A DNA stretch of 64,000 bases from Paenibacillus segetis (GTDB lineage Bacteria; Bacillota; Bacilli; Paenibacillales; Paenibacillaceae), in NCBI RefSeq assembly GCF_014639155.1, contig NZ_BMFT01000002.1, positions 248,001 to 312,000 on the forward strand, given 5' to 3'. The translations under genes were made by a program, and so were the position numbers. The notes beneath the pieces are model-generated. The model did not search any database, was not told the DNA's origin, and saw only the letters and a program-made list of their open reading frames with translations. How positions within the stretch are numbered: the stretch's first letter is position 1; the number at the start of each line of letters is the position of its first letter. Of the stretch, positions 17,408-27,361 are shown piece by piece.

Positions 17408-18700
17408 ATGGATTTTACAATCAGTTGGATTGGGGCTTTAGTTGGACTAGCCATAGTGATTATTTTAATCTTGAAAAAGCTTAATCCTGTATATGCTTTA
17501 TTCTTAGGGGCCATCGTCGGGGCTTTGATCGGCGGAGCTAATCTAGAACAAACCGTTAGTCTTCTTGTAAGCGGTACACAAAGTGTAATGGGTACGGTGT
17601 TACGTGTATTGGCTGCAGGCGTACTTGCTGGGGTGATGATGGACTCGGGTGCAGCAGAGACCATTGCACAAGCTATTGTTAAGAAGTTCGGAGAGGGCAA
17701 AGCGATTCTAGCCTTAGCCTTAGCCACTATGATTATTACAGCAGTGGGCGTATTCATTCCTGTTGCGGTATTGATCGTAGCACCAATTGCTTTGTCTGTA
17801 GGTAACAAAATGGGGATTTCCAAGATCGCCCTATTACTTGCCTTATCAGGTGGGGGGAAAGCGGGGAATATCATTTCACCGAACCCAAATACCATTGCAG
17901 CTGCACGGGGTTTTGACCTCGATTTAAGTAACGTGATGATAGCAGGATTTATTCCAGCGATCTGTGGACTTATCGTAACGGTTATTATCGCTTCACTTCT
18001 TAAACACAAAGGTGTGAAGGTAACCGATGAAGAGGCAATGAATAGTGCAGTTGACACAAGCAAATATCCACCTCTAAAAAGAGCCATCGTTGCTCCTCTT
18101 ATCGCAGTTGTACTATTGATGATCAATCCTGTCGGTTCATTGCTTGGTATTGATGCACTCTCGAGCTTCAAAGTCGATGCCATGTTTATTCTTCCGATTG
18201 CTGGGGTCATCGGTATGTTGGCTATGAAACAAGGTAACAAAATTCTGCAATATACAACGTCAGGGTTGAACAAAATGACCCCTACGGTATTGATATTAAT
18301 TGGTGCAGGGGGTATAGCCGGCTTAATCTCGGCATCGGACCTCTCCGCTCAAGTCGTAAACATTATTAATGCAACAGGTATTTCGGGAACCTTCTTAGCT
18401 CCAATCTCTGGTATATTGATGGCAGCAGCAACGGCTTCAACTTCTACCGGTGTTATTCTTGCCACAGGATCCTTCGGTGAAGCGATCTTAAATATGGGTA
18501 CGGCTCCACTTGCAGCAGCAGTGATGGTTCATACAGGGGCAACCGTTATCGACTCCTTGCCACAGGGTAACTACTTCCACGTTACGGCAGGCAGTATGAA
18601 TATGAGTATCAAGCAACGGATGGGACTTATCCCATATGAAGCCATTGTCGGCGCGACGATGACGATCGTAGCCACTTTAATATACGGATTCTTTATTTAA
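17408..18700 (+). CDS. GntP-family permease (probable glycerate/gluconate importer)
   Basis: This 430-residue polytopic membrane protein has about 12 hydrophobic segments. The conserved GntP blocks SGGGKAGNIISPNPNTIAAA and GATVIDSLPQGNYFH are present. GntP proteins import gluconate and related sugar acids. Because glycerate kinase follows in the same operon and a CdaR regulator converges on it, glycerate is the likely substrate. AGGGGGGAC precedes the ATG. Confidence 0.92.
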   Translation: MDFTISWIGALVGLAIVIILILKKLNPVYALFLGAIVGALIGGANLEQTVSLLVSGTQSVMGTVLRVLAAGVLAGVMMDSGAAETIAQAIVKKFGEGKAILALALATMIITAVGVFIPVAVLIVAPIALSVGNKMGISKIALLLALSGGGKAGNIISPNPNTIAAARGFDLDLSNVMIAGFIPAICGLIVTVIIASLLKHKGVKVTDEEAMNSAVDTSKYPPLKRAIVAPLIAVVLLMINPVGSLLGIDALSSFKVDAMFILPIAGVIGMLAMKQGNKILQYTTSGLNKMTPTVLILIGAGGIAGLISASDLSAQVVNIINATGISGTFLAPISGILMAAATASTSTGVILATGSFGEAILNMGTAPLAAAVMVHTGATVIDSLPQGNYFHVTAGSMNMSIKQRMGLIPYEAIVGATMTIVATLIYGFFI

Positions 18701-18745
18701 TAGACTTTTGAACTCACATTAATCATAAATTTGGGGGGAGCAATC

Positions 18746-19888
18746 ATGAAGGAACTAACATTTGTATTGGCACCGGATTCTTTTAAAGAGAGTATGACAG
18801 CGAAAGAAGTTTGTATAGCGATGGAGAAGGGAATAAGCAGCGTATTTCCAACCGCCAATTATATTCATGTTCCCATGGCGGATGGTGGTGAAGGAACGGT
18901 ACAATCCTTAGTCGACGCTACGGGCGGTCAACTCTATGATAAAGAAGTAATGGGACCCCTTGGACAACCCGTTCATGCAAAGTATGGGATTCTAGGCGAC
19001 GGAGTGACAGCAGCTATTGAAATGGCATCGGCAAGCGGAATTCATTTCGTCACGAAGGATACGAAGAACCCACTGATTACGACAACTTATGGAACAGGTG
19101 AACTCATTCGCGAATGTCTAGATAAAGGGATAAAGAAGATCATCATTGGGATTGGCGGCAGCGCCACAAATGATGGCGGAGCAGGGATGGCTGAGGCACT
19201 TGGCGCCGCATTCCTTGATAAAGACGGTCATCACCTTCCACGTGGCGGAGGCAGTCTGGACAAGCTGGCAAAGATTGATATTTCAGCATTAGATCCAAGA
19301 CTTGCGGATGTTCAAATGATCGTGGCTTGTGATGTGACGAATCCACTTTGCGGAGAAAAGGGAGCTTCCCACGTGTTTGGACCGCAAAAAGGAGCTACTC
19401 CTGAGATGGTTCTTCAACTGGATAAGAATCTAGCTCATTATGCGGATATTGTGAAAGAGCAGCTTCACAAAGATGTACGTGACATTCCAGGTGCAGGTGC
19501 TGCTGGTGGATTAGGAGCTGGCTTACTGATCTTCACACAAGCAACGCTGCAGAAGGGCATCGAAATTGTAATCGAGTATACCGATCTTAAGCAGAAATTG
19601 GCGGATGCGGATTATTGCTTTACAGGTGAGGGACGGATTGATTTTCAAACTAAATTCGGCAAAACGCCGTATGGTGTAGCTAAGGCTGCCAAAGAGAACG
19701 ACAAAAAGGTGATTGCAGTAGCAGGTTGTTTAGGCGAAGGAATTGAAGCCCTCTATGAGGAAGGGTTTGATGCGATATTTGGCATCCTACCCGGCGTGGA
19801 TGAGCTTGAAACGGTGCTCGCGGAAGGCTCGCAAAATGTGGAAAGCACCTGCAGAAACATTGCAAGACTCATTAAACTAAGCTTATAA
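18746..19888 (+). CDS. Glycerate kinase, GlxK/GarK family
   Basis: This 380-residue enzyme phosphorylates glycerate with ATP, feeding glycolysis. Family signatures are APDSFKESMTAKEVCIAMEKG at the N-terminus, ADGGEGT, GIGGSATNDGGAGM and the C-terminal GEGRIDFQTKFGKTPYGV. The ATG at 18746 lies behind GGGGGGAG; an in-frame TTG at 18731 overlaps this ribosome site and is rejected. It is the second gene of the operon with the GntP permease and ends at a bidirectional terminator shared with cdaR. Confidence 0.95.
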   Translation: MKELTFVLAPDSFKESMTAKEVCIAMEKGISSVFPTANYIHVPMADGGEGTVQSLVDATGGQLYDKEVMGPLGQPVHAKYGILGDGVTAAIEMASASGIHFVTKDTKNPLITTTYGTGELIRECLDKGIKKIIIGIGGSATNDGGAGMAEALGAAFLDKDGHHLPRGGGSLDKLAKIDISALDPRLADVQMIVACDVTNPLCGEKGASHVFGPQKGATPEMVLQLDKNLAHYADIVKEQLHKDVRDIPGAGAAGGLGAGLLIFTQATLQKGIEIVIEYTDLKQKLADADYCFTGEGRIDFQTKFGKTPYGVAKAAKENDKKVIAVAGCLGEGIEALYEEGFDAIFGILPGVDELETVLAEGSQNVESTCRNIARLIKLSL

Positions 19889-19896
19889 AATAAGAC

Positions 19897-19936
19897 AACG
19901 GTCTTGAAGGTTTCCCTTCTTGACCGTTTTTTTTAT
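19897..19936. terminator. Terminator between glycerate kinase and cdaR
   Basis: AACGGTC pairs with GACCGTT, with an inner GAAGG/CCTTC stem, and eight T residues follow on the plus strand. On the minus strand it overlaps the last codon of the convergent cdaR gene. Confidence 0.85.
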
Positions 19937-20961
19937 TTATATAGGGATAGTAAACCAAAGATTAATTCAAATAGATCTAGTACATTTCTTGGATCTTTGC
20001 CTGTTAGCGAATGAATTCGTTTCAAGCGATATTGCAACGTATTACGATGAATGTTTAATTCGGCAGCAGTTAACGAGACGCTGCAATTATGATTAATAAA
20101 GCTCCGTAATGTCTCCATACCGTCTAGGGTATCTTCTAATTTACTAACTGCATTATGGTTTCCTGTTAGATTCGTATGGCTGAGTTTGACTAGAAAATTG
20201 ACCTCTTCGTAAGACACGACCTGAGTGGGAAGTTTGAGTGCATGAGCAACATTCAGCGCACTTTTTGCCTGGTAATAGCTATCCGCGATATTGGCTTCAG
20301 ATTTTCCTTTACTGATCAGTACATCTTTATGATTTTCGGTAAGATGCTTGATTAGTTTATCTAAATCGTCATTATTTTGCACGATCAGAAGATGTGTGTC
20401 CTCATCCAATAAGAAGGAGGGAAAGAGCAGGTATAACTTGGACTTTTCCTGCTCTTTTTTTAGGTTTCTGATACATAGGACCACGGTTTTTAACATCAAA
20501 TCGATGTTGTATTGTTGCGCTTCTCTTCTAAATCTTTGCGAATAGGCACCGCGGTGACTCAGAAGGAGCTCTAGAAATGCTTTTTTGCGATTTGCTTCAT
20601 GTTCTAAACTTTTTAATGCCGCTCCTTGTTCGATCAGGAGGGTCACCACGGTTTTGACAATGTTGCAAAAGGGTCGTACTTCGTCTGGATCTCCGGTAAT
20701 ACCAATAACCCCAACCCGTTTATGATCAATGACAATGGGCTCATTTGTACCCTTCTTTGCAGATTTCCCATCTGTCCAAACTTCAACTAGCTTCCCCGTG
20801 GACAGAGCTTCTACAGCGCCTTGATGCACCGTTCCAACCCTTTTCAAGTTACCGCTACCTATAATGATGCCTTGCTCATTCATGATGTTGATGTTATATG
20901 GAATGTCTTTCATCATTTTATCGACGATTTCTTGTGCCTGACTTGGTGATAAGTGGTACAA
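19933..20961 (-). CDS. cdaR: CdaR-family sugar diacid/glycerate regulator
   Basis: This is a 342-residue cytoplasmic activator. The N-terminal diacid-recognition domain (about residues 1-135) includes GTNEPIVIDHKRVGVIGITG. The C-terminal PucR-type helix-turn-helix contains LNIHRNTLQYRLKRIHSLTG. It starts at TTG with AAGGGGG eight bases upstream. CdaR proteins activate glycerate, glucarate and galactarate genes, and this copy converges on a GntP/glycerate kinase operon, its probable target. Confidence 0.92.
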   Translation of the reverse strand: MYHLSPSQAQEIVDKMMKDIPYNINIMNEQGIIIGSGNLKRVGTVHQGAVEALSTGKLVEVWTDGKSAKKGTNEPIVIDHKRVGVIGITGDPDEVRPFCNIVKTVVTLLIEQGAALKSLEHEANRKKAFLELLLSHRGAYSQRFRREAQQYNIDLMLKTVVLCIRNLKKEQEKSKLYLLFPSFLLDEDTHLLIVQNNDDLDKLIKHLTENHKDVLISKGKSEANIADSYYQAKSALNVAHALKLPTQVVSYEEVNFLVKLSHTNLTGNHNAVSKLEDTLDGMETLRSFINHNCSVSLTAAELNIHRNTLQYRLKRIHSLTGKDPRNVLDLFELIFGLLSLYK

Positions 20962-21060
20962 CGGAAGGGCCCCCTTATTTTATCGAAAGTGGCTAACGTA
21001 CTCCTGTTTGGCAGAGTCCGTTTTTATTATTTTACCCGAAGGAGGTTCAAAGCATAATGT

Positions 21061-23007
21061 TTAAAGAGCTTCCTTAATGACCTTCTTATAATGCAAAACG
21101 GATAACACACCGAAAATGGAGTAAAGTGCTGTATATAGTACCATAACTAGAATCATCGGAGTCCAAAGTTCTGAGCCAAAGAAGAACCAGCCCGATTGGA
21201 CGGCAAAATAACTATGGCAAAGCCCGACGACTAATGGAATCCCGAAATTGAAGACTTGCTTTACTTGAATACCCTTTATCAAATCTCCCTGTGTGAAGCC
21301 AAGTTTTCGTAAAATCGTATAACTTGATCGTTCATCTTCACTTTCATCCATTTGTTTGAAGTAAAGAATACATCCCGATGTAATCAGGAACGTTAGCCCT
21401 AAGAAACCAACGACAAACATCATGAGTCCCATGTTTTGTTTCTGATAGTTGCTCATCTCAAGCCTTGAGTCATAGGATCTCATATCACCAAAGCCGATTT
21501 CCTTATAAATATCATTGGCTGCTTTTATTTGATCCTGATCCAATATGTTGATCCCGATATATATTGATGTTTTCTTCTGAATAGAGGGATCCAAATCATC
21601 TTTCAAGCGTTGAAATACGGTTTCATCTACTATTGCAGTGGGCATACCGCCATTTCGAAAATACCCCGACACGATAGTATCTTTCTCCATCCCTATATAT
21701 TGTTGTGGAATAACTTCTTGTTGACCCATCAATTCAATGGGACCCGAGTCGTTCAAGTGCATAAATTTCTGCATGATATCACTATAACCCGTAAACAGGG
21801 TTTCGTCCGGTGACAATTGAATATCTTGGGTCGACTTGTCACTTATCACAGCCAGGGTCATGACACGCGGATCAATGAGCATACCTTCCATATTCATATC
21901 AAGTATGTTCTCTACATTCACATTTGCTTGGATGACATCAATGATATTCTCGGAGTACTTTATTCCTTTTGCGAGTAAAGCATCTTTAAATCGTCCCGCA
22001 TCTTCGATATTTGTAATCGAAAAGTCTGCTGGCACATAGTCCTCAGCACTTTTCTCTGCTGAATAGTAGGAGATATAGCTCAAGGATAACAAGCCAATCG
22101 CTAGTGCAGATACAGTTGTAATAATGGTAAGTAATACGGCATTTGATTTCATTCGAAACATAATGGAGGAGAGGGATAAGACCTCGTTAATATTTAAGTA
22201 TCCATTTTTCTTCTTCCGAATGATATGAAATATAAAGCTAACAGACCCTTTATAGAAGAGATAAGTCCCAATGATCACTGAAGTCAGAATGACGATCATA
22301 GCTATCAAAAGTTCAAACATGGTTACGAAGTCTCCACTAAATAACTTAGAAGAAATGTAATAGCCCAATAGAATGAAGCCGATGCCAGCTATCCCGATGA
22401 TCATCTCAAGAATTGAAACTTTTTTTATCTTGGCTTCCGTACTGGACTTCACGGCAAATAAGGATAGAATGCTTTGTCTTTTTATAAATACATAATTCAA
22501 CGACATGATAAAGAGATAGATTGCGCAGAATACAATCAGAGTTTGGATCAGTGCGTTGGTAGACAACCGAAGTGTTGCGATCCCCTCCACACCCGTAATT
22601 TTAAACAAGATCATAATGATTAATTTGGATACAGAGAATCCTGCAAAGATTCCCAGAAACAATGATCCGAAATACAGGAAGAAATTCTCAACAGAAAGGA
22701 TGCGAAATATCTTGTCCTTGGTCATTCCTATCAATTGAAATAGTCCGATCTCCTTGCTTCGCCGTTTGATGAAGATCGTATTGGCATAAAAAATAAAGAT
22801 AGCAACGATAGCGACAAGCAAGATGGATGCCGCCTTTATGGATGCAGCTCCTTTAACTGACCCTTTGGCTGGATCCATGGAGGGGTCATATTGCAACGTA
22901 ACGAAGGCGAAATAAAGGGCAGAACTGAAGATTAAGGCGAACACATATAGATAATAATTTTTCAGATTCTTCTTCAAATTGCGAAAGATGAGTTGATTAA
23001 TGCTCAT
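21061..23007 (-). CDS. BceB-type ABC transporter permease (antimicrobial peptide sensing/resistance)
   Basis: This 648-residue FtsX-fold permease has about ten transmembrane segments. A large extracellular domain (about residues 310-535) lies between helices seven and eight, as in BceB. The N-terminus [19 protein letters not shown] and the motif [19 protein letters not shown] are typical of BceB proteins. It overlaps the upstream ATPase gene by 11 bases. BceB proteins act both as resistance pumps against cell-wall-active peptides and as sensors for the partner kinase. The complete R-S-A-B set lies here on one strand. Which peptide is recognised cannot be told. Confidence 0.93.
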   Translation of the reverse strand: MSINQLIFRNLKKNLKNYYLYVFALIFSSALYFAFVTLQYDPSMDPAKGSVKGAASIKAASILLVAIVAIFIFYANTIFIKRRSKEIGLFQLIGMTKDKIFRILSVENFFLYFGSLFLGIFAGFSVSKLIIMILFKITGVEGIATLRLSTNALIQTLIVFCAIYLFIMSLNYVFIKRQSILSLFAVKSSTEAKIKKVSILEMIIGIAGIGFILLGYYISSKLFSGDFVTMFELLIAMIVILTSVIIGTYLFYKGSVSFIFHIIRKKKNGYLNINEVLSLSSIMFRMKSNAVLLTIITTVSALAIGLLSLSYISYYSAEKSAEDYVPADFSITNIEDAGRFKDALLAKGIKYSENIIDVIQANVNVENILDMNMEGMLIDPRVMTLAVISDKSTQDIQLSPDETLFTGYSDIMQKFMHLNDSGPIELMGQQEVIPQQYIGMEKDTIVSGYFRNGGMPTAIVDETVFQRLKDDLDPSIQKKTSIYIGINILDQDQIKAANDIYKEIGFGDMRSYDSRLEMSNYQKQNMGLMMFVVGFLGLTFLITSGCILYFKQMDESEDERSSYTILRKLGFTQGDLIKGIQVKQVFNFGIPLVVGLCHSYFAVQSGWFFFGSELWTPMILVMVLYTALYSIFGVLSVLHYKKVIKEAL

Positions 23008-23758
23008 TCTGCACCCCGCCTAATACCCCTTGTGTTTTCATGATGTCTTTAAAGAAGGTTTGTCTTGTTTCTTCGCCTTTATTTAATTGCGTATAAATTC
23101 GTCCATCCTTTATAAAGATAACTCTGCTGCAATAACTAGCTGCCACAGGATCATGCGTGACCATAACAATAGTCGCTTTTCGCTTCAGGTTTAATTCGCT
23201 CAGTTTGTTTAGCAAATCCGAGGCTGATTTAGAATCAAGTGCCCCCGTTGGCTCATCCGCAAAAATAATGCTTGGTTCATGGATAAAAGCTCGTGCCGCA
23301 GAGGTGCGTTGCTTTTGACCCCCGGAAATTTGATTGGGGTACTTATCCTTTACATCATAAATGCCCAGCTCGGTCGCTAGTTCTACAAATTTGAGGTTCG
23401 CTTCTTTTTTCGGTATCTTTGTAATGGATAAGGGTAATAGGATATTTTCCTTCACGGTTAGCGTATCTAATAAGTTGTAGTCCTGAAACACAAAACCTAG
23501 ATGATTCTTGCGGAATTCAGCTAGCTCTTTTTCCTTCATCTTAGATATTTCTGTTCCTTGGATGGTGATTGTCCCGTTACTAATCTTATCAATCGAGGAG
23601 AGGACATTGAGCAATGTCGTTTTCCCGGAGCCGGATGCACCCATAATACTAACGAACTCACCTTCTTCGATGACAATATCCAGGCCGCTTAATACTTCTT
23701 GTTTATTAAACTTATTGCCATAGCTTTTATGGATTTTATTTGCTTCTAAAATAACCAT
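22997..23758 (-). CDS. BceA-type ABC transporter ATPase
   Basis: This 253-residue ATPase of the MacB/BceA group carries the Walker [14 protein letters not shown]-loop [14 protein letters not shown], signature [15 protein letters not shown] and Walker [15 protein letters not shown]. It powers the adjacent BceB permease. The strong hairpin upstream separates it from the kinase gene, so it probably has its own promoter under control of the response regulator, as in known Bce systems. Confidence 0.95.
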   Translation of the reverse strand: MVILEANKIHKSYGNKFNKQEVLSGLDIVIEEGEFVSIMGASGSGKTTLLNVLSSIDKISNGTITIQGTEISKMKEKELAEFRKNHLGFVFQDYNLLDTLTVKENILLPLSITKIPKKEANLKFVELATELGIYDVKDKYPNQISGGQKQRTSAARAFIHEPSIIFADEPTGALDSKSASDLLNKLSELNLKRKATIVMVTHDPVAASYCSRVIFIKDGRIYTQLNKGEETRQTFFKDIMKTQGVLGGVQNEH

Positions 23759-23842
23759 CTCGTAGCACTCCCTTGTCTTATCTCAATAAACTAAGTATAA
23801 AAGCCTTGGTCGTTCTAATCGTGCGATTGAGCGAACAAATAG

Positions 23843-23876
23843 CACAAGCATGTGACATTGTTGTCACATGCTTGTG
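23843..23876. terminator. Perfect 15-bp palindrome between kinase and BceA genes
   Basis: CACAAGCATGTGACA (23843-23857) and TGTCACATGCTTGTG (23862-23876) are exact reverse complements around a 4-base loop. It overlaps the kinase stop codon. It could terminate the regulator-kinase transcript, although the T-tract is poor. It could instead be the response-regulator site for the ABC genes, about 85 bases upstream of their start. Confidence 0.6.
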
Positions 23877-24868
23877 ATGTTAATGAACTCGTTTCGTCTG
23901 GGAAAGGTCAAGGTAAAGGTCGATCCTGCTCCAAGTATTGATTCTACACTTATTTGGATTAATAATGACTGTGCTGCTTTTTTAGCTAAATATAGCCCCA
24001 TGCCTGTTGCCGCATTATCTTGCCGAATCGTTGTGGATGTGAAACCTTTATCGAATATACGTGATAGATCCTTGGGATCGATGCCACGTCCGAGATCGTT
24101 CACTTCGACGATGACTTGATCACCGTGTAGGTAACTTTTAATTGTGATATCGGATGATTCACTGTATTTTACAGCGTTGGTTAAGAGCTGTCTCATAATA
24201 AAGGCCAGCCATTTCCGATCGCTGAGCACTTCCGGTGACTCTAATTCAATATCGAAGCCGATTCCTTTTTGAATACACCAGGACTGTAAGGTTTTAATTT
24301 CATTGAAAATAATATCTTCTAAATCGATCTGTTCCATATATAGATCATTCTCAATAAACGGGATGCGCCGTTGATGGAGTTGTTGGTCAAGCAAGTGATG
24401 AATTCGCAACCATTCATAGGTTAGCTGAGTTTTCATCGTTTCGTTATCTAAACGCTCGATCATCAGATGCATAGCTGTTAACGGTGTTTTGACTTCGTGA
24501 ATCCACGCTAATAAGTCATCCTTCTCTTCCTCTAGAGCCAGTAGACTTTGCGAGGCGGCTTGTTTCAGAAATTCGGCTTGGCTAAGTATGCTATCTTCAA
24601 CAATCTGTTCAAAAGGACTCTCCACACTGGGTAAATTCGATACATCCAGATCGTTATTCCGCTCCTCTAGTCCCTTGTAGAATCTCGTTTCTTTATGATA
24701 ACGAATGATGACAAAGCCTATAAATAGGATCGTCGACAAAAAGGCAAGATAAAGAAGAGGCTTAAGCGGGATTTCTGGGTCAATAAAGACAACAAAGATA
24801 TTTAATAGCTGCAGGAATATAAATAGGATGATCCAACTAAATCGTTCGCTGATAAATTTTCTAAGCAT
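23864..24868 (-). CDS. BceS-type intramembrane-sensing histidine kinase
   Basis: This 334-residue kinase has two transmembrane helices (about residues 12-30 and 37-56) joined by only a few external residues, the hallmark of Bce-type kinases that sense through their transporter. The H-box reads WIHEVKTPLTAMHLMIERL. The ATPase domain carries NAVKYSESS, DLGRGIDPKDLSRIFDKGF and GMGLYLAKK. It overlaps the response-regulator gene by eight bases. Confidence 0.93.
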   Translation of the reverse strand: MLRKFISERFSWIILFIFLQLLNIFVVFIDPEIPLKPLLYLAFLSTILFIGFVIIRYHKETRFYKGLEERNNDLDVSNLPSVESPFEQIVEDSILSQAEFLKQAASQSLLALEEEKDDLLAWIHEVKTPLTAMHLMIERLDNETMKTQLTYEWLRIHHLLDQQLHQRRIPFIENDLYMEQIDLEDIIFNEIKTLQSWCIQKGIGFDIELESPEVLSDRKWLAFIMRQLLTNAVKYSESSDITIKSYLHGDQVIVEVNDLGRGIDPKDLSRIFDKGFTSTTIRQDNAATGMGLYLAKKAAQSLLIQISVESILGAGSTFTLTFPRRNEFINITSM

Positions 24869-25568
24869 AGTTATTTGCCTCTTCCGTAGCCATATAACCT
24901 TGTCCTACTTTCGTCTCAATAAAGACGCCTAGGCCAAGCTCGTCCAATCTTTTTCGCAAACGATTCACATTAACTGTTAAGGTATTATCGCTAATAAAAC
25001 GTTTATCATCCCATAAGCTATTGATTAGTTCCTCACGGGTTACGATCCTGTTCTTCTTCTCGATAAGTAGCTTCAAAATAAAGACTTCATTCTTTGTCAG
25101 TACAATCGTCCCGTTAGGATGAGTAACCGTATTTTTCTCATAATCTATCGTTGCCCCACACCACGTTTTGAGCTCCACTTTGTCCGTATTGTAATTGTAG
25201 ACCCGTCTGAGCGTCGCCTGAACTTTAGCTATGAGCACATCAAAATGAAAGGGCTTCTGAATGAAATCATCGGCTCCGAGCTGCATGGACATTACGATAT
25301 CCGTTGGATGATCGCGGGAAGATAAGAAGATAATCGGAACGTTGGAATGGGACCGAATCATCCTACACCAATGAAAGCCATCGAATTTGGGTAATTGAAT
25401 ATCAATGATGACTAAATCAGGACGGATGTCTGTAAATTGCTCCATCACTTTATTGAAATCAGTGATCCCATACACATCGTAGGACCACTGCGACAATCTA
25501 TCTTTGATCTCATGAAATAAGGTTGTATCATCTTCAATCAACAAGAGCTTAAACAAGGAGTTCACCAC
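24861..25568 (-). CDS. BceR-type response regulator, OmpR family
   Basis: This 235-residue regulator has the receiver site LVIIDIQLPKFDG and conserved Ser/Lys positions (IFLSSRD, FIQKPF). Its winged helix contains NTLTVNVNRLRKRLDELG. It heads the R-S-A-B cluster. The start is a GTG-GTG pair with no strong ribosome site, so the exact start is uncertain. It is expected to activate the ABC transporter genes when peptide is present. Confidence 0.92.
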   Translation of the reverse strand: MVNSLFKLLLIEDDTTLFHEIKDRLSQWSYDVYGITDFNKVMEQFTDIRPDLVIIDIQLPKFDGFHWCRMIRSHSNVPIIFLSSRDHPTDIVMSMQLGADDFIQKPFHFDVLIAKVQATLRRVYNYNTDKVELKTWCGATIDYEKNTVTHPNGTIVLTKNEVFILKLLIEKKNRIVTREELINSLWDDKRFISDNTLTVNVNRLRKRLDELGLGVFIETKVGQGYMATEEANNYA

Positions 25569-25629
25569 TTTTTTAGTTTCGACTTCTACAGGAATTGTAT
25601 AATAAAACGATGTGGCAAGCTATAGAGGG

Positions 25630-26745
25630 CTAAATTCTCTTGCCGTTAATCTTGGTCTCTATAGAGATTGGCGGATACAAGGGTGTGATCAGGTTCTCTA
25701 AATCAAACATTTGATCGATATGATATACGCCATGACGGAGAGGGCCCTGATAGACGTGATTGGCTACGGCAGAAGCGACCTTTGCAGTAATCTCAGCTTC
25801 ATTTTCTCCTTGTAAAAAACATTCTACCTTCATCTTCTCTTGGTGCTGGATGCCTTCTGCATCGATTTTTACAGCAAACTTTGCAGTTCCAAATGACATT
25901 TTACTGAACGCTTGAACGAAGGCATTTCGAATCGGCGTGTATTTCAATAAACGAAATATGCCTGATGCTCTAAGCCAAGCTAATAACCCGGTTATTGGCT
26001 TCGAATCAAAACAGAGGCGAGTAGAGATGGAAGGTACATTCAGCGTACGTGGAAGCACATGTTGATCTGAAAAGTTGAAACGGTATGCTTTCTTTCGTCC
26101 CAACCCAGTTCCGAAATCGGTTGTTCTACCATCCTTGAAACTTGAGACCCTCACTTTATATCCATTCTTATTCACATCATATTGTGTACCCAAGTTATCG
26201 ATGGTCCATTCGATGGAAGCTTTGCCATGCTGATCACCTAAGCCAAGCATAATGGATATATCGATGGCCTCCGTCTGATCCATCTGACGCTTAGCGTGGA
26301 GAGCCATCAGGTTTGTCATTCCCGGAGCAAGCCCCACACTCAACACGACCGTTGAATGATGGCTCATGGCTACCGAATGCAATTGTTCTACCTGAGACAG
26401 AAATGAGATATTAGCCGAAATGTCCACGTAATGAATTCCTTTATCAAGACAAATCGAAACAAAGCTGGTATCCGTCTGATCTAGACACATGACGATCAAT
26501 TTGACGCTATTCAGGACAGTGGGATCGATGTGGTTGCTTATGTTGAGTTGTAATGGCTGGACCTTCCCGTCCGTAGAACTACTGAATTTCTCAGCACGCT
26601 CAAGGTTTCTACCCGCAGCAAACACCTTGCCGGGATATAGTTCGCTTAGTTCTCGGCAGATCTTTTGTCCCACATGACCATAACCACCAATCACAACGAT
26701 ATGTTCTTGCATATTCATTTCATTCATTTCGCTCATATCCTTCAT
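25630..26745 (-). CDS. Saccharopine dehydrogenase-like NAD(P)-binding oxidoreductase
   Basis: This is a 371-residue soluble protein. The N-terminal Rossmann fold has VVIGGYGHVGQKICREL, followed by an RNLERAEKF pocket that suggests NADP. The middle, HYVDISANISFLSQVEQL and SVGLAPGMTNLMALHAKRQ, is typical of the saccharopine dehydrogenase/reductase superfamily. The substrate is unknown. Several in-frame ATGs lie within the first 12 codons; a TATACT hexamer is only seven bases from the first, so the true start may be the fourth or seventh codon. It follows a MarR gene and shares an operator-like motif with it. Confidence 0.8.
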   Translation of the reverse strand: MKDMSEMNEMNMQEHIVVIGGYGHVGQKICRELSELYPGKVFAAGRNLERAEKFSSSTDGKVQPLQLNISNHIDPTVLNSVKLIVMCLDQTDTSFVSICLDKGIHYVDISANISFLSQVEQLHSVAMSHHSTVVLSVGLAPGMTNLMALHAKRQMDQTEAIDISIMLGLGDQHGKASIEWTIDNLGTQYDVNKNGYKVRVSSFKDGRTTDFGTGLGRKKAYRFNFSDQHVLPRTLNVPSISTRLCFDSKPITGLLAWLRASGIFRLLKYTPIRNAFVQAFSKMSFGTAKFAVKIDAEGIQHQEKMKVECFLQGENEAEITAKVASAVANHVYQGPLRHGVYHIDQMFDLENLITPLYPPISIETKINGKRI

Positions 26746-26751
26746 CTATAT

Positions 26752-26767
26752 AGTATAGTTACTAAAC
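26752..26767. promoter_or_regulatory. Operator-like motif shared with the MarR promoter
   Basis: ATAGTATAGTT followed by one base and CTAAAC occurs here and again near 27246-27263. Each copy lies upstream of a minus-strand gene and contains the TATACT minus-strand -10. Confidence 0.45.
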
Positions 26768-26784
26768 CAATTATCCAAAAAAAA

Positions 26785-27240
26785 TTACTTCTCCAAAAAG
26801 GAGTTTAATTTCGCTATACATTTCTCGAATATTTCTATTTCTTGTTCAGTTAATTGTGTACGCAGTTGGTCGTAGAATTGGTGATGGACCTCTTCGTGAG
26901 CTGCGTTAGCTTCCTTTCCTTTTTCAGTAAGTGAAATTAAGGTAACCCTTGAATCGGTTGGATGGGGTGAACGTTCGACGAGTTCTTTTGCCTCTAACCG
27001 GGTAATAAGCTGTGTGACTGCGCCTTTTGTGATGCCCAGACGTCCGGCGAGTTCGCTCATAAGCACGGTTCCCTCGGAACCGACAGCTTCAATGGTGTGG
27101 ATTTCGCTTGGAGTTAAGGGACCAGCGCTCCCAAAGGTGTGAGGCTTACGCTCAAGCCGCCGAAGCTGCATAATCATGCGACCTAGATTACGGCTTCCCG
27201 TATTGTTGTTGTTTGATTGAGTTATATTTGTCTTCTTCAT
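26785..27240 (-). CDS. MarR-family regulator
   Basis: This 151-residue repressor has a winged helix, with MSELAGRLGITKGAVTQLIT as recognition region and HPTDSRVTLISLTEKGKE as wing. The frame extends to 27276, but the ATG at 27240 is preferred because a TTGACA/TATACT promoter sits directly upstream at 27247-27276, within the longer version. Divergent neighbours are a ring-cleaving dioxygenase and, in the same direction, a dehydrogenase-like gene. The arrangement resembles MhqR controlling MhqO-type dioxygenases in Bacillus, an analogy rather than proof. Confidence 0.87.
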   Translation of the reverse strand: MKKTNITQSNNNNTGSRNLGRMIMQLRRLERKPHTFGSAGPLTPSEIHTIEAVGSEGTVLMSELAGRLGITKGAVTQLITRLEAKELVERSPHPTDSRVTLISLTEKGKEANAAHEEVHHQFYDQLRTQLTEQEIEIFEKCIAKLNSFLEK

Positions 27241-27246
27241 GACAAT

Positions 27247-27276
27247 AGTATAGTTTCTAAACTTATTTATTGTCAA
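27247..27276 (-). promoter_or_regulatory. SigA-type promoter of the MarR gene with internal palindrome
   Basis: On the minus strand TTGACA is followed after 18 bases by TATACT. The spacer carries AGTTTAGAAACT, a 5-2-5 palindrome suited to autorepression. Confidence 0.65.
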
Positions 27277-27305
27277 ACAAATTTAAGAAAGGATCAGTTT
27301 CAAGT

Positions 27306-27361
27306 TTGACAAAAGACAGTCGCTATTGTATTATCTTAATATAAAGATACTTAATATAAAG
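27306..27361 (+). promoter_or_regulatory. Promoter and repeat operators of the dioxygenase gene
   Basis: TTGACA (27306-27311), a 17-base spacer and TATTAT (27329-27334) form a good SigA promoter. The 12-mer CTTAATATAAAG follows immediately at 27335-27346 and again at 27350-27361, and an inverted CTTAATATAA lies at 27401-27410. Binding there would cover the transcription start. Confidence 0.65.

Noticed and set aside
17380..18273. 297-codon minus-strand frame inside the GntP permease gene
   Set aside because: Antisense shadow; Ile/Thr/Pro-rich with no domain.
20995..21025. Terminator between BceB and cdaR genes
   Set aside because: The stem ACTCCTG/CAGAGT needs a bulge, and the T-tract is on the strand opposite to both neighbouring genes.
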